A stretch of DNA of 64,000 bases, from NCBI RefSeq assembly GCF_014205215.1, contig NZ_JACHNC010000001.1:4469001-4533000 (forward strand), written 5' to 3'. Source of the DNA: Actinoplanes lobatus (GTDB taxonomy: Bacteria; Actinomycetota; Actinomycetes; Mycobacteriales; Micromonosporaceae). The translations under genes were made by a program, and so were the position numbers. Of this stretch, positions 38,137-46,115 are shown one piece after another. Below the pieces are notes generated by a model. It saw only the letters and a list, made by a program, of their open reading frames with translations, was not told the DNA's origin and did not search any database. Numbering within the stretch: the first letter of the stretch is position 1; each line of letters opens with the position of its first letter.

Positions 38137-39319
38137 CCCGGCCCCCGCCGAACCGTTGCGCGGGCGGCGCCGGTTCCTGATCGGCGTGGTCACCGGGGCG
38201 GTGGTGATGGCGATCGCCGGTCTGGGCGCCTCCACCCTGATCAAGTCGCCGCAACAGGCCGCCGCCGAGGCCGCCCCGCCCGCGCCGAGCCTGATCACGG
38301 CGACCGTGGAACGGCGGGTGCTCCAGCAGGCGGTGGTGCTGCGGGGCACCGTCGAACCGGACCGGGCGCTCGACGTCCGGCCGGTGCCCGGTGAGGGCCG
38401 GGCCGTCATCTCGCGGCGCACGGTCAAGGCGGGCGCCCGGGTCGAGGCGGGCACGGTGCTGGCCGAGATCTCCGGGCGGCCGGTCATCGCGCTCAAGGGT
38501 GTGGTGCCGCCGTACCGGGACATCCACCGCGGGATGAAGGGCTCGGACGTCGACCAGTTGCAGGCGGCGCTGAGCGGGCTGGGCTACCGCGTCACCGACC
38601 GGGACGGGGTCTTCGGCGCCTCCACCGAACGCGCGATCCGCAAGATGTACCAGGCTCGCGACTACGACCCGCCGGTCGAGGAGGCGGAACAGCCGGACAC
38701 CACCACGGCGGCGCCGAGCGCGTCACCCACGACGGCTCCCAGCCGCTCCGCCTACCTGCCGATGAGCGAGGTCTACTACGTCAGGTCGCTTCCCGCCCGG
38801 GTGTCCGCGGTCAAAGCCGGGCTGGGCGCCGAGGTCCGCGACGCGATCCTCACCCTCTCGGTGGGCGACATGGTGGTCCGCGGCAGCCTCGTTCCTGCCG
38901 ACCGGGAACTGGTGGAGACCGGTATGCCGGTGCAGATCCTCAACGAGACCACCGGGCGTACCGTCACCGGCGAGGTCGCGTCGATCGGCGAACTGAGGCA
39001 GGGCGACGGCGCCGAGGCCGGCCACCCGATCACGGTGAGCACCACCAAGGCGCTGCCGTCGAACTTCGCCGGCGAGGACGTACGCCTCACCGTCACCGCC
39101 GCCACCACGGGGGAGGCCGTCCTCGTCGTACCGGTCTCGGCGATCTTCTCGGCCGCGGACGGCTCGACCCAGGTGCTCCGGGTGCCGGAGGGCGACCAGC
39201 GCCGGCCGGTCACCGTCCGGACCGGCGCGTCCGCCGGCGGATTCGTCGAGGTCAGCGGCGACGGACTCACCGAAGGCGACCGGGTCGCGGTCGGCGGCAT
39301 TCCGGACGGTACGGGGTGA
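38126..39319 (+). CDS. Membrane-anchored adaptor with peptidoglycan-binding domain
   Basis: 397 residues. One N-terminal helix (FLIGVVTGAVVMAIAGLGAS), then a membrane-fusion-protein fold: a short lipoyl-like strand set around residues 65-120, interrupted by a PG_binding_1 domain (about 130-190, RGMKGSDVDQLQAALSGLGY). The second half (about 250-397) has the beta-barrel and membrane-proximal domains (GRTVTGEVASIGEL and SAIFSAADGSTQVLRV). In Gram-positive bacteria such adaptors join MacB-like ABC proteins and touch the cell wall. GTG start overlaps the lipoprotein gene; its end overlaps the ATPase start by 4 bp. Confidence 0.86.
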   Translation: MDGSPAPAEPLRGRRRFLIGVVTGAVVMAIAGLGASTLIKSPQQAAAEAAPPAPSLITATVERRVLQQAVVLRGTVEPDRALDVRPVPGEGRAVISRRTVKAGARVEAGTVLAEISGRPVIALKGVVPPYRDIHRGMKGSDVDQLQAALSGLGYRVTDRDGVFGASTERAIRKMYQARDYDPPVEEAEQPDTTTAAPSASPTTAPSRSAYLPMSEVYYVRSLPARVSAVKAGLGAEVRDAILTLSVGDMVVRGSLVPADRELVETGMPVQILNETTGRTVTGEVASIGELRQGDGAEAGHPITVSTTKALPSNFAGEDVRLTVTAATTGEAVLVVPVSAIFSAADGSTQVLRVPEGDQRRPVTVRTGASAGGFVEVSGDGLTEGDRVAVGGIPDGTG

Positions 39320-39987
39320 CGGCACCGCCGGTCGTCGAGTTCGCCCGGGTGACCCGCTCCTATCCGGGCCCACCCGCGGTGCTGGCGCTGCGGGAGGCCG
39401 ACCTGACCGTCGCCGCGGGGGAGTACGTGTCGGTGACCGGCCCGTCCGGTTCCGGAAAGTCCACCTTCCTCAACCTGGTGGGCCTGCTCGACCGTCCGGA
39501 CGGCGGCGTGTACCGCCTCGACGGCATCGACACCGCCGCCCTCGCCGACGCCGACCGGACCGCGCTGCGCGGACGGCGCATCGGCTTCGTGTTCCAGTCG
39601 TTCCACCTGCTGCGGCACCGGTCGGTGCTGGAGAACGTCAAGCTGGCCATGATCTATACGGCGGTGAGCCGGCGGGCCCGGGCCGGCCTCGCCCTGGAGA
39701 CCCTCGCCCGGGTCGGTCTCACCCACCGGGCGTACGCCCGGGCCGGTCACCTGTCCGGCGGCGAGGCACAGCGGGTGGCGATCGCCCGTGCCCTGGTGAA
39801 CAGCCCGTCCCTGCTGCTCTGCGACGAGCCGACCGGCAACCTGGACAGCGCCAACGCGGCGGCCGTGCTCGCGCTCATCGGCGAACTGAACGACGCCGGC
39901 CTGACGGTCCTCATGGTCACGCACGACCAGCAGGTCGCCGCGCGGGCGTACCGCTCGGTTCTGATCAAGGACGGGGTCCTGCGGTGA
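39316..39987 (+). CDS. MacB/LolD-type ABC transporter ATPase
   Basis: 223 residues. Walker A GPSGSGKST (about residue 41), Q-loop FVFQSFHLL, signature LSGGEAQRVAIARAL, Walker B LLLCDEPTGNLD and the switch His in MVTHDQQ. The length and CDEPTGNLD form are typical of the MacB/LolD/FtsE branch, which moves or acts on substrates outside the membrane. GTG start overlaps the adaptor gene by 4 bp; its end overlaps the permease gene by 4 bp. Confidence 0.95.
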   Translation: MTAPPVVEFARVTRSYPGPPAVLALREADLTVAAGEYVSVTGPSGSGKSTFLNLVGLLDRPDGGVYRLDGIDTAALADADRTALRGRRIGFVFQSFHLLRHRSVLENVKLAMIYTAVSRRARAGLALETLARVGLTHRAYARAGHLSGGEAQRVAIARALVNSPSLLLCDEPTGNLDSANAAAVLALIGELNDAGLTVLMVTHDQQVAARAYRSVLIKDGVLR

Positions 39988-41198
39988 GCCGGGCGAAGCG
40001 GATGGTGCCGGCCACCCGGCTGAGCCCGCTGGACGTGGTCGACGAGGCCGTCGCCGGGATGCTGGCCCGGCCGGGACGGGCCGCCCTGACGGTGCTCGGC
40101 ACCCTGCTCGGCGTCGCGGCGTTCGTCACCGTCCTCGGCCTGACCACCACCGTCGAGGGGCAGATCAGCAACCGCTTCACCGCGCTGGTCGCCACCGAGG
40201 TGATCGTTCAGGACACCGCCGACCGGTCCGGTGACGGACCGGCGTTCCCGGACGACGCGGAACGACGGCTGACCGCGCTGAACGGGGTGCACAGCGCCGG
40301 TGTGGTGTGGGAGGTGGCGGACGCCGGACCGCTCGCCGCTCGCCGGCCGACCGCCCAGGAACCCGGCGAGGACGTCAAGGTGCTCGCCGCCTCACCCGGA
40401 TACCTGCGCGCCATCCACGCGCGCCTCGCCGCCGGCCGGATCTTCGACCCCTGGCACGACGCCGAACACCAGCGGGTCGTGGTGCTGGGCTCCGGCGCGG
40501 CCGGCCGGCTCGGAGTCACATGGATCGGCGAACAGCCGGCGGTCTTCATCGGCGGCACCCCGTTCGCCGTCATCGGCATCGTCGACGACGTCGACCGGGA
40601 GGCCGGCACGCTGCTCGGGGCAGTGGTGCCGGCCGGCACGGCGGAGGCCGTCTGGGGCGCGGGCACCGGGGCGCGGGCGATCATCGACACCGAGATCGGC
40701 GCCGCCCGGCAGGTCGGCGACGAGGCGCCGCTGGCCCTGCGGCCGGAGGATCCGGGCCGGTTCCGGACGGTCACGCCGCCCGACCCCCGCCAGTTGCGGG
40801 AGGGCGTGGACACCGACCTCGGCACCCTGTTCCTCGCCCTCGCCGCCGTCTGCCTGCTCATCGGCGCGGTCGGCATCGCCAACACCACCCTGGTGGCGGT
40901 CCTGGAACGGGTCGGCGAGATCGGCCTGCGGCGCGCCCTCGGCGCCCGCCGCCGCCACGTGGCCGCCCACTTCCTCGCCGAATCCGGCACCCTCGGCCTG
41001 ATCGGCGGCCTCATCGGCACCAGTGTGGGCGTCGCCGCCGTGGTGGCCGTCGCCTTCCTCCGGGAATGGACCCCGATCCTCCAGCCCGCCACGGTCCTGC
41101 CCGCCCCACTGGTCGGCGCGCTCACCGGTCTCGTGGCCGGTCTCTACCCGGCGTGGCGGGCCACCCGGATCGAGCCCGCCGACGCCCTCCGCCGCTGA
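39984..41198 (+). CDS. MacB/FtsX-type ABC permease
   Basis: 404 residues. Helix 1 (about 35-58), a large extracellular region (about 60-275) of the MacB periplasmic core type with ASPGYLRAIHARLAAGRIF and VVVLGSGAAGRLG, then three helices (about 285-400) with the IGLRRALGARRRHV coupling loop that meets the ATPase. Forms with the two preceding genes a mechanotransmission-type ABC system for export or cell wall action. The last gene of the unit. Confidence 0.93.
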   Translation: MSRAKRMVPATRLSPLDVVDEAVAGMLARPGRAALTVLGTLLGVAAFVTVLGLTTTVEGQISNRFTALVATEVIVQDTADRSGDGPAFPDDAERRLTALNGVHSAGVVWEVADAGPLAARRPTAQEPGEDVKVLAASPGYLRAIHARLAAGRIFDPWHDAEHQRVVVLGSGAAGRLGVTWIGEQPAVFIGGTPFAVIGIVDDVDREAGTLLGAVVPAGTAEAVWGAGTGARAIIDTEIGAARQVGDEAPLALRPEDPGRFRTVTPPDPRQLREGVDTDLGTLFLALAAVCLLIGAVGIANTTLVAVLERVGEIGLRRALGARRRHVAAHFLAESGTLGLIGGLIGTSVGVAAVVAVAFLREWTPILQPATVLPAPLVGALTGLVAGLYPAWRATRIEPADALRR

Positions 41199-41201
41199 CT
41201 C

Positions 41202-41216
41202 TACAGCTTAGCTGTG
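41202..41216. promoter_or_regulatory. Second MarR-operator-like site at the MBL/permease junction
   Basis: TACAG-CTTAG-CTGTG has the same half-sites and 5-bp spacing as the operator at 41869-41885. It lies between two convergent stops, an odd place for an operator; it could also be a weak hairpin. Confidence 0.35.
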
Positions 41217-41219
41217 TTG

Positions 41220-41852
41220 TCAGACGTCGGTGGACTCGCCGGCGGGCAGGATCTCCAGGGGCAGGCCGGTGAGGCCCTTCTCGCCGAGCAGCATGCGTGC
41301 CGAGTTCTGTCCCAGCTCGCTGAGCATCAGCTCGTGCACCTGGATCATCCGGGCCGGGCGGACCGCCCGGACGAACTCGGCGGCCTCGCCGAACTTCGTC
41401 CACGGGCCGCTGGTCGGCAGCAGCAGCGTCTCGACCCGTGCCTCGGGCACCCGGTACGAGTCGCCGGGGTGGAACACCCGCCCCCCGATCAGGTAGCCGA
41501 CGTTGTCGACCGGCGGAATGTCCTCGTGGATGAGGGCGTGCCGCTCGCCGTGCACCGCCACCTGGAAGCCGGCCACCTCGAGAAGATCGCCGGCCCGGAC
41601 GGTCACCGCACGCCCGCCCAGCCTCTCCCGCACCGTCGCCGGGCCGTGGACGAGCAGCTCCGGCCGCCGGTCCAGCTCCGCCGCCAGCGCGGCCTCGTCG
41701 AAGTGGTCGAAGTGCTCGTGGGTCACCAGCACCGCGGTCGCCGCCGCGATCAGCTCCGCCGCGTCCGGGGTGAACGTCCCCGGATCGATGAGCAGCGTGC
41801 CGTCGCCGCCGGTGAGCGTGACGCAGGCGTGGGCGTGTTTGGTCAGCTGCAT
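41220..41852 (-). CDS. MBL-fold metallo-hydrolase
   Basis: 210 residues, UlaG/RomA-like branch of the metallo-beta-lactamase fold. The metal motif reads THEHFDHFDE, with LLIDPGTF before it and HPGDSY and IQVHELM further on. No signal peptide. ATG 41852 is preceded by GAGGAGG. It is divergent from a MarR gene whose operator covers the shared promoter region, so it is a likely target. The substrate is unknown; this branch includes lactonases and phosphodiesterases. Confidence 0.88.
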   Translation of the reverse strand: MQLTKHAHACVTLTGGDGTLLIDPGTFTPDAAELIAAATAVLVTHEHFDHFDEAALAAELDRRPELLVHGPATVRERLGGRAVTVRAGDLLEVAGFQVAVHGERHALIHEDIPPVDNVGYLIGGRVFHPGDSYRVPEARVETLLLPTSGPWTKFGEAAEFVRAVRPARMIQVHELMLSELGQNSARMLLGEKGLTGLPLEILPAGESTDV

Positions 41853-41868
41853 GTCGCCTCCTCAAGTT

Positions 41869-41888
41869 GTACAGCAACACTGTACTGT
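41869..41888. promoter_or_regulatory. MarR operator and leaderless promoter
   Basis: GTACAG-CAACA-CTGTAC (41869-41885) is a perfect inverted repeat. TACTGT (41883-41888) is a -10 for the MarR gene, whose ATG follows 6 bp later, so that transcript is probably leaderless and the operator covers the -10. Confidence 0.7.
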
Positions 41889-41894
41889 TTCGGT

Positions 41895-42341
41895 ATGAGC
41901 GCGCACCCGGCAGAAGAACTCGCCGAACGGCTTCGGCAGTCGATCGGCCGTTTCGTACGGACCACCCGGGCGGGCGCCGACGCACTGCCCCCGACCCGCG
42001 CGGAGGCGCTCGGCGTCCTGCTGCGGGAAGGGCCGCAGACCATCGCCCAGCTGGCCGCCCGGCGCGGCGTCAGGCATCAGAGCATGAGCCGCACCGTCAG
42101 CGAGCTGGAGGCACTCGGCCTGGTCGGGCGCGCGGCCAGCCCGGATGACGGCCGGGCCGTCGTGATCACCCTGACCGGGGCCGGCGCGGCCGCGCTGGAG
42201 TCCGACCGGGTGACCCGCCGGCGGCTGATGGCCGACGCCATCGCGACCCGGCTGAGCCCCGCCGAGCGGGAGATGCTCAACGTCGTGCCGCTGCTGCTGG
42301 ACCGGCTCTCGATCGCCATCGAGCGGCAGTCGGACAAGTAG
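41895..42341 (+). CDS. MarR family transcriptional regulator
   Basis: 148 residues. Winged helix (about 30-100) with TIAQLAARRGVRHQSMSRTVSELEALGLV and the wing DDGRAVVITLTGAG, between helices that form the dimer interface. No ribosome site precedes ATG 41895; see the promoter entry. Divergent from the MBL-hydrolase gene. Confidence 0.92.
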   Translation: MSAHPAEELAERLRQSIGRFVRTTRAGADALPPTRAEALGVLLREGPQTIAQLAARRGVRHQSMSRTVSELEALGLVGRAASPDDGRAVVITLTGAGAAALESDRVTRRRLMADAIATRLSPAEREMLNVVPLLLDRLSIAIERQSDK

Positions 42342-42626
42342 TCGGCCCTTCTTGTTAGCGATATCAGAATTTTGGGAGAAACGGTTCCGGAAAACTGTTA
42401 TCTGGACCCGTCTTGCCTGGTCGACGCCGTATTGATTGGCTCTGGATATTTAGCTCAGCGGTTTGGTAGCGTTCCCGGAGATTGCATTCTCTGTGGTCGT
42501 GAATTCGCCCTCACCACCCCTTTGAGGCGCGACCCCGTATCCCGAACGGCCACGGACCGGCAGTTCAGCTCGCCCGCGTCGGGTGAGCTCTCCCCGTACA
42601 TCCCCGAGGTCTTTGGAGAACCGCCC
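42342..42626. other. Leader of GH62 gene with a tRNA-like stretch
   Basis: AT-richer than its surroundings. No AGCGCT operator is seen, in contrast to the other secreted enzymes. At 42444-42515 a stretch looks like parts of a tRNA (TTAGCTCAGCGGTTTGGTAG and an anticodon-like arm), but the acceptor stem does not close. The open frame that extends upstream of the GH62 start to 42372 is not credible as coding. Confidence 0.4.
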
Positions 42627-44114
42627 ATGACATCCACCCGGGCTCGCCGCAGCAGGTGGCGTGGCGCTCTGGCCGCGATGGTCCTGCTCGCCGGCGGCGG
42701 AGCCGTCGCGGTGATCGCGTCCCCAGCGTCCGCCGCGACGATCGACACCAGCGCCTCCTACGTGCTGGTCAACCGCAACAGTGGCAAGGCTCTCGACGTC
42801 TACAACCTGTCCACCGCCGACGGTGGCCGGATCACCCAGTGGACGCGCAACGACCAGGCACAGCAGCAGTGGCAGTTCGTCGACTCCGGTAGCGGCTACT
42901 ACCGGCTCAAGTCGAGGCACTCCGGCAAGGTGCTCGACGTCTACAACATGTCAACCGTCGACGGCGGTTCGATCGTGCAGTGGACGGACAACAACACGAC
43001 GAATCAACAGTTCAAGATTGACGATGTTGACGGCTATATCCAGTTGATCAACCGCAACAGCGGCAAGGCCGTCGAGGTGCAGGGCGCATCAACCGCGGAC
43101 AGCGCCAACATCGTCCAGTACTCCGACTGGAACGGCGCCAACCAGCAGTGGCAGCTCGTCCGGGTCGGCACGTCCACGCCCACGACGACCCCGACGAGCG
43201 GCGCCTGCACTCTGCCGTCGACCTATCGCTGGTCGTCAACCGGTCAGCTCGCGACCCCCAAGTCGGGATGGGCGTCGCTCAAGGACTTCACCCATGCGCC
43301 CTACAACGGACGGCAACTGGTCTACGCGACCACCCACGACACCGGCACCACGTGGGGCTCGATGAACTTCGGTCTGTTCACCAACTGGACCGACATGGCG
43401 TCGGCCAGTCAGAACACGATGACGTCGTTCTCCGCCGTGGCGCCGTCACTGTTCTACTTCGCGCCGAAGAACGTGTGGGTGCTCGCCTACCAGTGGGGCG
43501 GGCCGGCGTTCTCCTACCGGACCTCCAGCGATCCCACCAACCCGAACGGCTGGTCGTCGGCGCAGACGCTGTTCTCCGGCAGCATCTCCGGCTCCGGCAC
43601 CGGGCCGATCGACCAGACGCTCATCGGTGACGGCACGAACATGTACCTGTTCTTCGCCGGGGACAACGGCAAGATCTACCGGGCGAGCATGCCGATCGGG
43701 AACTTCCCCGGCAGCTTCGGCAGCACCTCCACGATCGTCATGAGCGACACCACGAACAACCTGTTCGAGGCGCCCCAGATCTACAAGGTCCAGGGCCAGA
43801 ACCAGTACCTCATGATCGTCGAGGCGATCGGCGCCAACGGCCGCTACTTCCGGTCGTTCACGGCCACCAGCCTGGGCGGTACGTGGACGCCGCAGGCCGC
43901 CACCGAGAGCAACCCGTTCGCGGGGAAGGCCAACAGTGGCGCCACCTGGACCAACGACATCAGCCACGGTGAGCTGATCCGGACCTCCGCCGACCAGACC
44001 ATGACCGTCGACCCCTGCAACCTGAGGCTGCTCTACCAGGGCCGTTCGCCCAGCTCCGGCGGCGACTACGGGCTCCTGCCGTACCGGCCGGGCCTGCTGA
44101 CGCTCCAGCGCTGA
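42627..44114 (+). CDS. Secreted GH62 alpha-L-arabinofuranosidase with CBM13
   Basis: 495 residues. Signal peptide (1-36, ASA-A). Residues 40-175 are a ricin-type beta-trefoil (CBM13) with three QxW-type repeats (QQQWQF, NQQFKI, NQQWQL) and a recurring NRNSGKA-x-(D/E)V motif. After a short Thr/Pro linker, GH62 (about 190-495) has SLKDF (catalytic Asp), DQTLIGDG and LFEAPQ (acid Glu). It removes single arabinose units from arabinoxylan. ATG 42627 has TTTGGAG upstream; codons further upstream are not part of it. A paralogue with a different binding module is at 46116. Confidence 0.92.
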   Translation: MTSTRARRSRWRGALAAMVLLAGGGAVAVIASPASAATIDTSASYVLVNRNSGKALDVYNLSTADGGRITQWTRNDQAQQQWQFVDSGSGYYRLKSRHSGKVLDVYNMSTVDGGSIVQWTDNNTTNQQFKIDDVDGYIQLINRNSGKAVEVQGASTADSANIVQYSDWNGANQQWQLVRVGTSTPTTTPTSGACTLPSTYRWSSTGQLATPKSGWASLKDFTHAPYNGRQLVYATTHDTGTTWGSMNFGLFTNWTDMASASQNTMTSFSAVAPSLFYFAPKNVWVLAYQWGGPAFSYRTSSDPTNPNGWSSAQTLFSGSISGSGTGPIDQTLIGDGTNMYLFFAGDNGKIYRASMPIGNFPGSFGSTSTIVMSDTTNNLFEAPQIYKVQGQNQYLMIVEAIGANGRYFRSFTATSLGGTWTPQAATESNPFAGKANSGATWTNDISHGELIRTSADQTMTVDPCNLRLLYQGRSPSSGGDYGLLPYRPGLLTLQR

Positions 44115-44146
44115 CAGCCGCACGGCGAGGGGCCGGCCCGCCCTTC

Positions 44147-44311
44147 GCCGTGCTCAGTGCTGTGCGGGCCGGTCCGTCTCTCGCCGTGTTCAGCGTTGTG
44201 CGGGCCGGTCCGTCTCTCGCCGTGTTCAGTGCTGTGCGGGCCGGTTCGTCTCGTGCCGTGTTCAGTGCTGTGCGGGCCGGTTCGTCTCTTGCCGTGTTCA
44301 GCGCTGGGACG
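44147..44311. repeat. 36-bp tandem repeat overlapping 3' end of sigma gene
   Basis: Units start with GCCGTG at 44147, 44183, 44219, 44255 and 44291 (the last partial). They differ at few positions. The partial unit contains the stop codon of the minus-strand sigma gene, so the array looks like serial duplication of the segment just after that gene. No spacers, so not CRISPR. Confidence 0.93.
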
Positions 44312-45743
44312 CCGGCCGGATCAGGAAGGAGCCGTCGGCGCGGAAGGCGGCGCTGTCGTCGGACCGGTCGACCCACAGCTCGTTCTCGCGATGCCGCAGG
44401 AACCAGCCGGGGTAGTTCGACGACTCCAGCGCCACCGAACCGGGAATCGACCCGGCCCGGACACAGAACGTGGCGTCTCCGCGGAACAGGTTCGTTTCCA
44501 CGTCCTTGTGGGCACGCAACTGCCACGACGAGTGCCGCAGGTAGCGGCCGTCCGCCGTACGGAAGGAGAAGCAATCCGGATCGGCCAGCCCGGCGACCGC
44601 CTGGAACGTGGCCTGCTCCCGCGCCGTGGCCAGCACGCCGGTCTCACCGGAGACGGTCACGTATCTCCCCGCGACGTTCGCCGACTCCAGGAAGACGGGA
44701 CCGGTCGGCATCGCCTGCACGGCCGGCGTCGTCGCCGGCTCGCCGGGGGTGGTGAGCACGGTCGGCGTCGTCGCCTTCGGCTCGCCGGAGGTGGTGAGCG
44801 CGGCCACGGCCGTACCGATGACCAGGGCGCCCGCGACGACGGCGATGACCGTCGGGCGTAGCCGTGCGCCGAGCCACCGGGCCCGGTCCGCCGCCGCGCC
44901 GGAAGCGGAGGCCGCCGGCTGGGCGAGGCCGGCCACCACGTTCTCCGGCGTCCAGTTGGCGAGGACCGCCGCGGTCACCGTGGCCGGAACCGGGATCAGG
45001 AGGAGACCGGCCAGCAGACGGTCGGCCGGCACCAGATCGTCCGCCTCACGGCGGCAGGAACGGCACGAGTGCAGGTGCCGGGCCAGACGCTTGCGCCACA
45101 GCGGCCCGGCGACACCGTCCCAGCCGGTGGTTTCGCCGGCCAGGCCGGCGCAGATCGGCCGGGCGCCGAGGGCCGCCTCGACGCCGCGGGCCAGGTCGAG
45201 TTGCCCGCGCATCCGCTGGATCCGCACCCCGGCATGGCTCACCGTCACGCCCAGCGCCTCCGCGAGTTCCGATCGCGAGAGCCGGCCGGCGACCTCCAGC
45301 CACCACAGCGCCAGCAGCGCCCGGTCGCCGGTGTCGAGCCAGCGCGCCGCCTGTCGTACCTGACGGCGTTGATCGGACAGCTCCAGGCGCAGATGGGTGA
45401 GGCCTTCGAAGCCCGCGCCCGGCAGCCGTTCCGCCTCGTCGACGGCGGCCCTGCGCCGGGCGGCCTGCCTCGTCCGCAGCTGGTGGGTGCTGATCTGGCG
45501 TAACGCGATGGCGGCCAGCCACGGGCGGAAGCTCTCCGGGGAACGCAGCGACGGCAGTTGCCGGAGGGCGCGCACCATGACGTCCTGGACCACGTCGTCG
45601 ACGTCCGGGTGCCCGTCGAGCGCCTGCGCGGTGAGCGCGTAGACCATCGGCAGGTGCGCCGACACGAGCTCCTCGAGCGCATCCCGGTCCCCGGCCCGCG
45701 CGGCGCGGACGAGCGTGGTGCCGTCCGTACGCGTGGCTGGCAT
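44298..45743 (-). CDS. Transmembrane ECF sigma factor fused to extracellular AbfB (CBM42) domain
   Basis: 481 residues. Sigma region 2 (about 20-95: DVDDVVQDVMVRALRQLP), sigma region 4 (about 130-195: LSRSELAEALGVTVSHAGVR), then an HxxxCxxC motif (His223, Cys227, Cys230), as in zinc-binding anti-sigma domains. A single helix (298-316) and a Thr/Pro linker (318-348) are followed by an AbfB-type beta-trefoil (about 350-481: FLESANVAGRYV, YLRHSSWQLRAH, SVALESSNYPGWFLRHREN). AbfB domains bind arabinofuranose side chains. So one chain carries a transcription factor inside and an arabinan-binding domain outside. It lies between two GH62 genes and before a GH30 gene, its likely targets. I infer regulated release or reorientation on substrate binding; not shown. 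Confidence 0.88.
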   Translation of the reverse strand: MPATRTDGTTLVRAARAGDRDALEELVSAHLPMVYALTAQALDGHPDVDDVVQDVMVRALRQLPSLRSPESFRPWLAAIALRQISTHQLRTRQAARRRAAVDEAERLPGAGFEGLTHLRLELSDQRRQVRQAARWLDTGDRALLALWWLEVAGRLSRSELAEALGVTVSHAGVRIQRMRGQLDLARGVEAALGARPICAGLAGETTGWDGVAGPLWRKRLARHLHSCRSCRREADDLVPADRLLAGLLLIPVPATVTAAVLANWTPENVVAGLAQPAASASGAAADRARWLGARLRPTVIAVVAGALVIGTAVAALTTSGEPKATTPTVLTTPGEPATTPAVQAMPTGPVFLESANVAGRYVTVSGETGVLATAREQATFQAVAGLADPDCFSFRTADGRYLRHSSWQLRAHKDVETNLFRGDATFCVRAGSIPGSVALESSNYPGWFLRHRENELWVDRSDDSAAFRADGSFLIRPASQR

Positions 45744-46115
45744 CTGTCGTCACCGCCCGTGGGTGCGGGCCCGATGGCGTGCGGACGCTTTCCGGGCGGG
45801 CCTCTGACTCTGGACGACCCTGTTCACGGAGTCAATGGATGGGGTGTACCGCCCTGATCCGGAGCCGAGCCGTGAACGGCGCGATATTTCGGTTCGCACC
45901 ATTCATCGAAATTGTGGGTGGGGAAAGTGTTATGCGGAGGGATTCCATGGAGTCGTAATGCCGTCTCGATGCGTTGAGCTGCGTAAATGTGCTGCCGGAG
46001 TGATTCCTTGAATGAATGGGAGCGCTCCCGTAGCATTCGGGAATCGGCTGTCGGCCCCATGTGAAGTGATCGATCCCCGCGATCGCCCAGCCGTTGTCCC
46101 CGTCAGGAGAGAAGC
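45744..46115. other. Divergent control region of sigma/AbfB and GH62-2 genes
   Basis: No gene seen. It holds the CebR-like operator at 46017-46030, AT-richer stretches near 45890-46015, and both promoters, which I cannot place with confidence. A self-recognition promoter of the ECF factor should lie here if it is autoregulated. Confidence 0.5.
46017..46030 (+). promoter_or_regulatory. CebR-type operator upstream of GH62-2
   Basis: TGGGAGCGCTCCCG, one base from the perfect palindrome at 24998, 86 bp before the start codon. It links this hemicellulase gene, and perhaps the following GH30 gene, to cellobiose control. Confidence 0.8.

Noticed and set aside
44147..44311. 36-bp repeats as CRISPR
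   Set aside because: Units are directly adjacent without spacers, and no cas genes are present.
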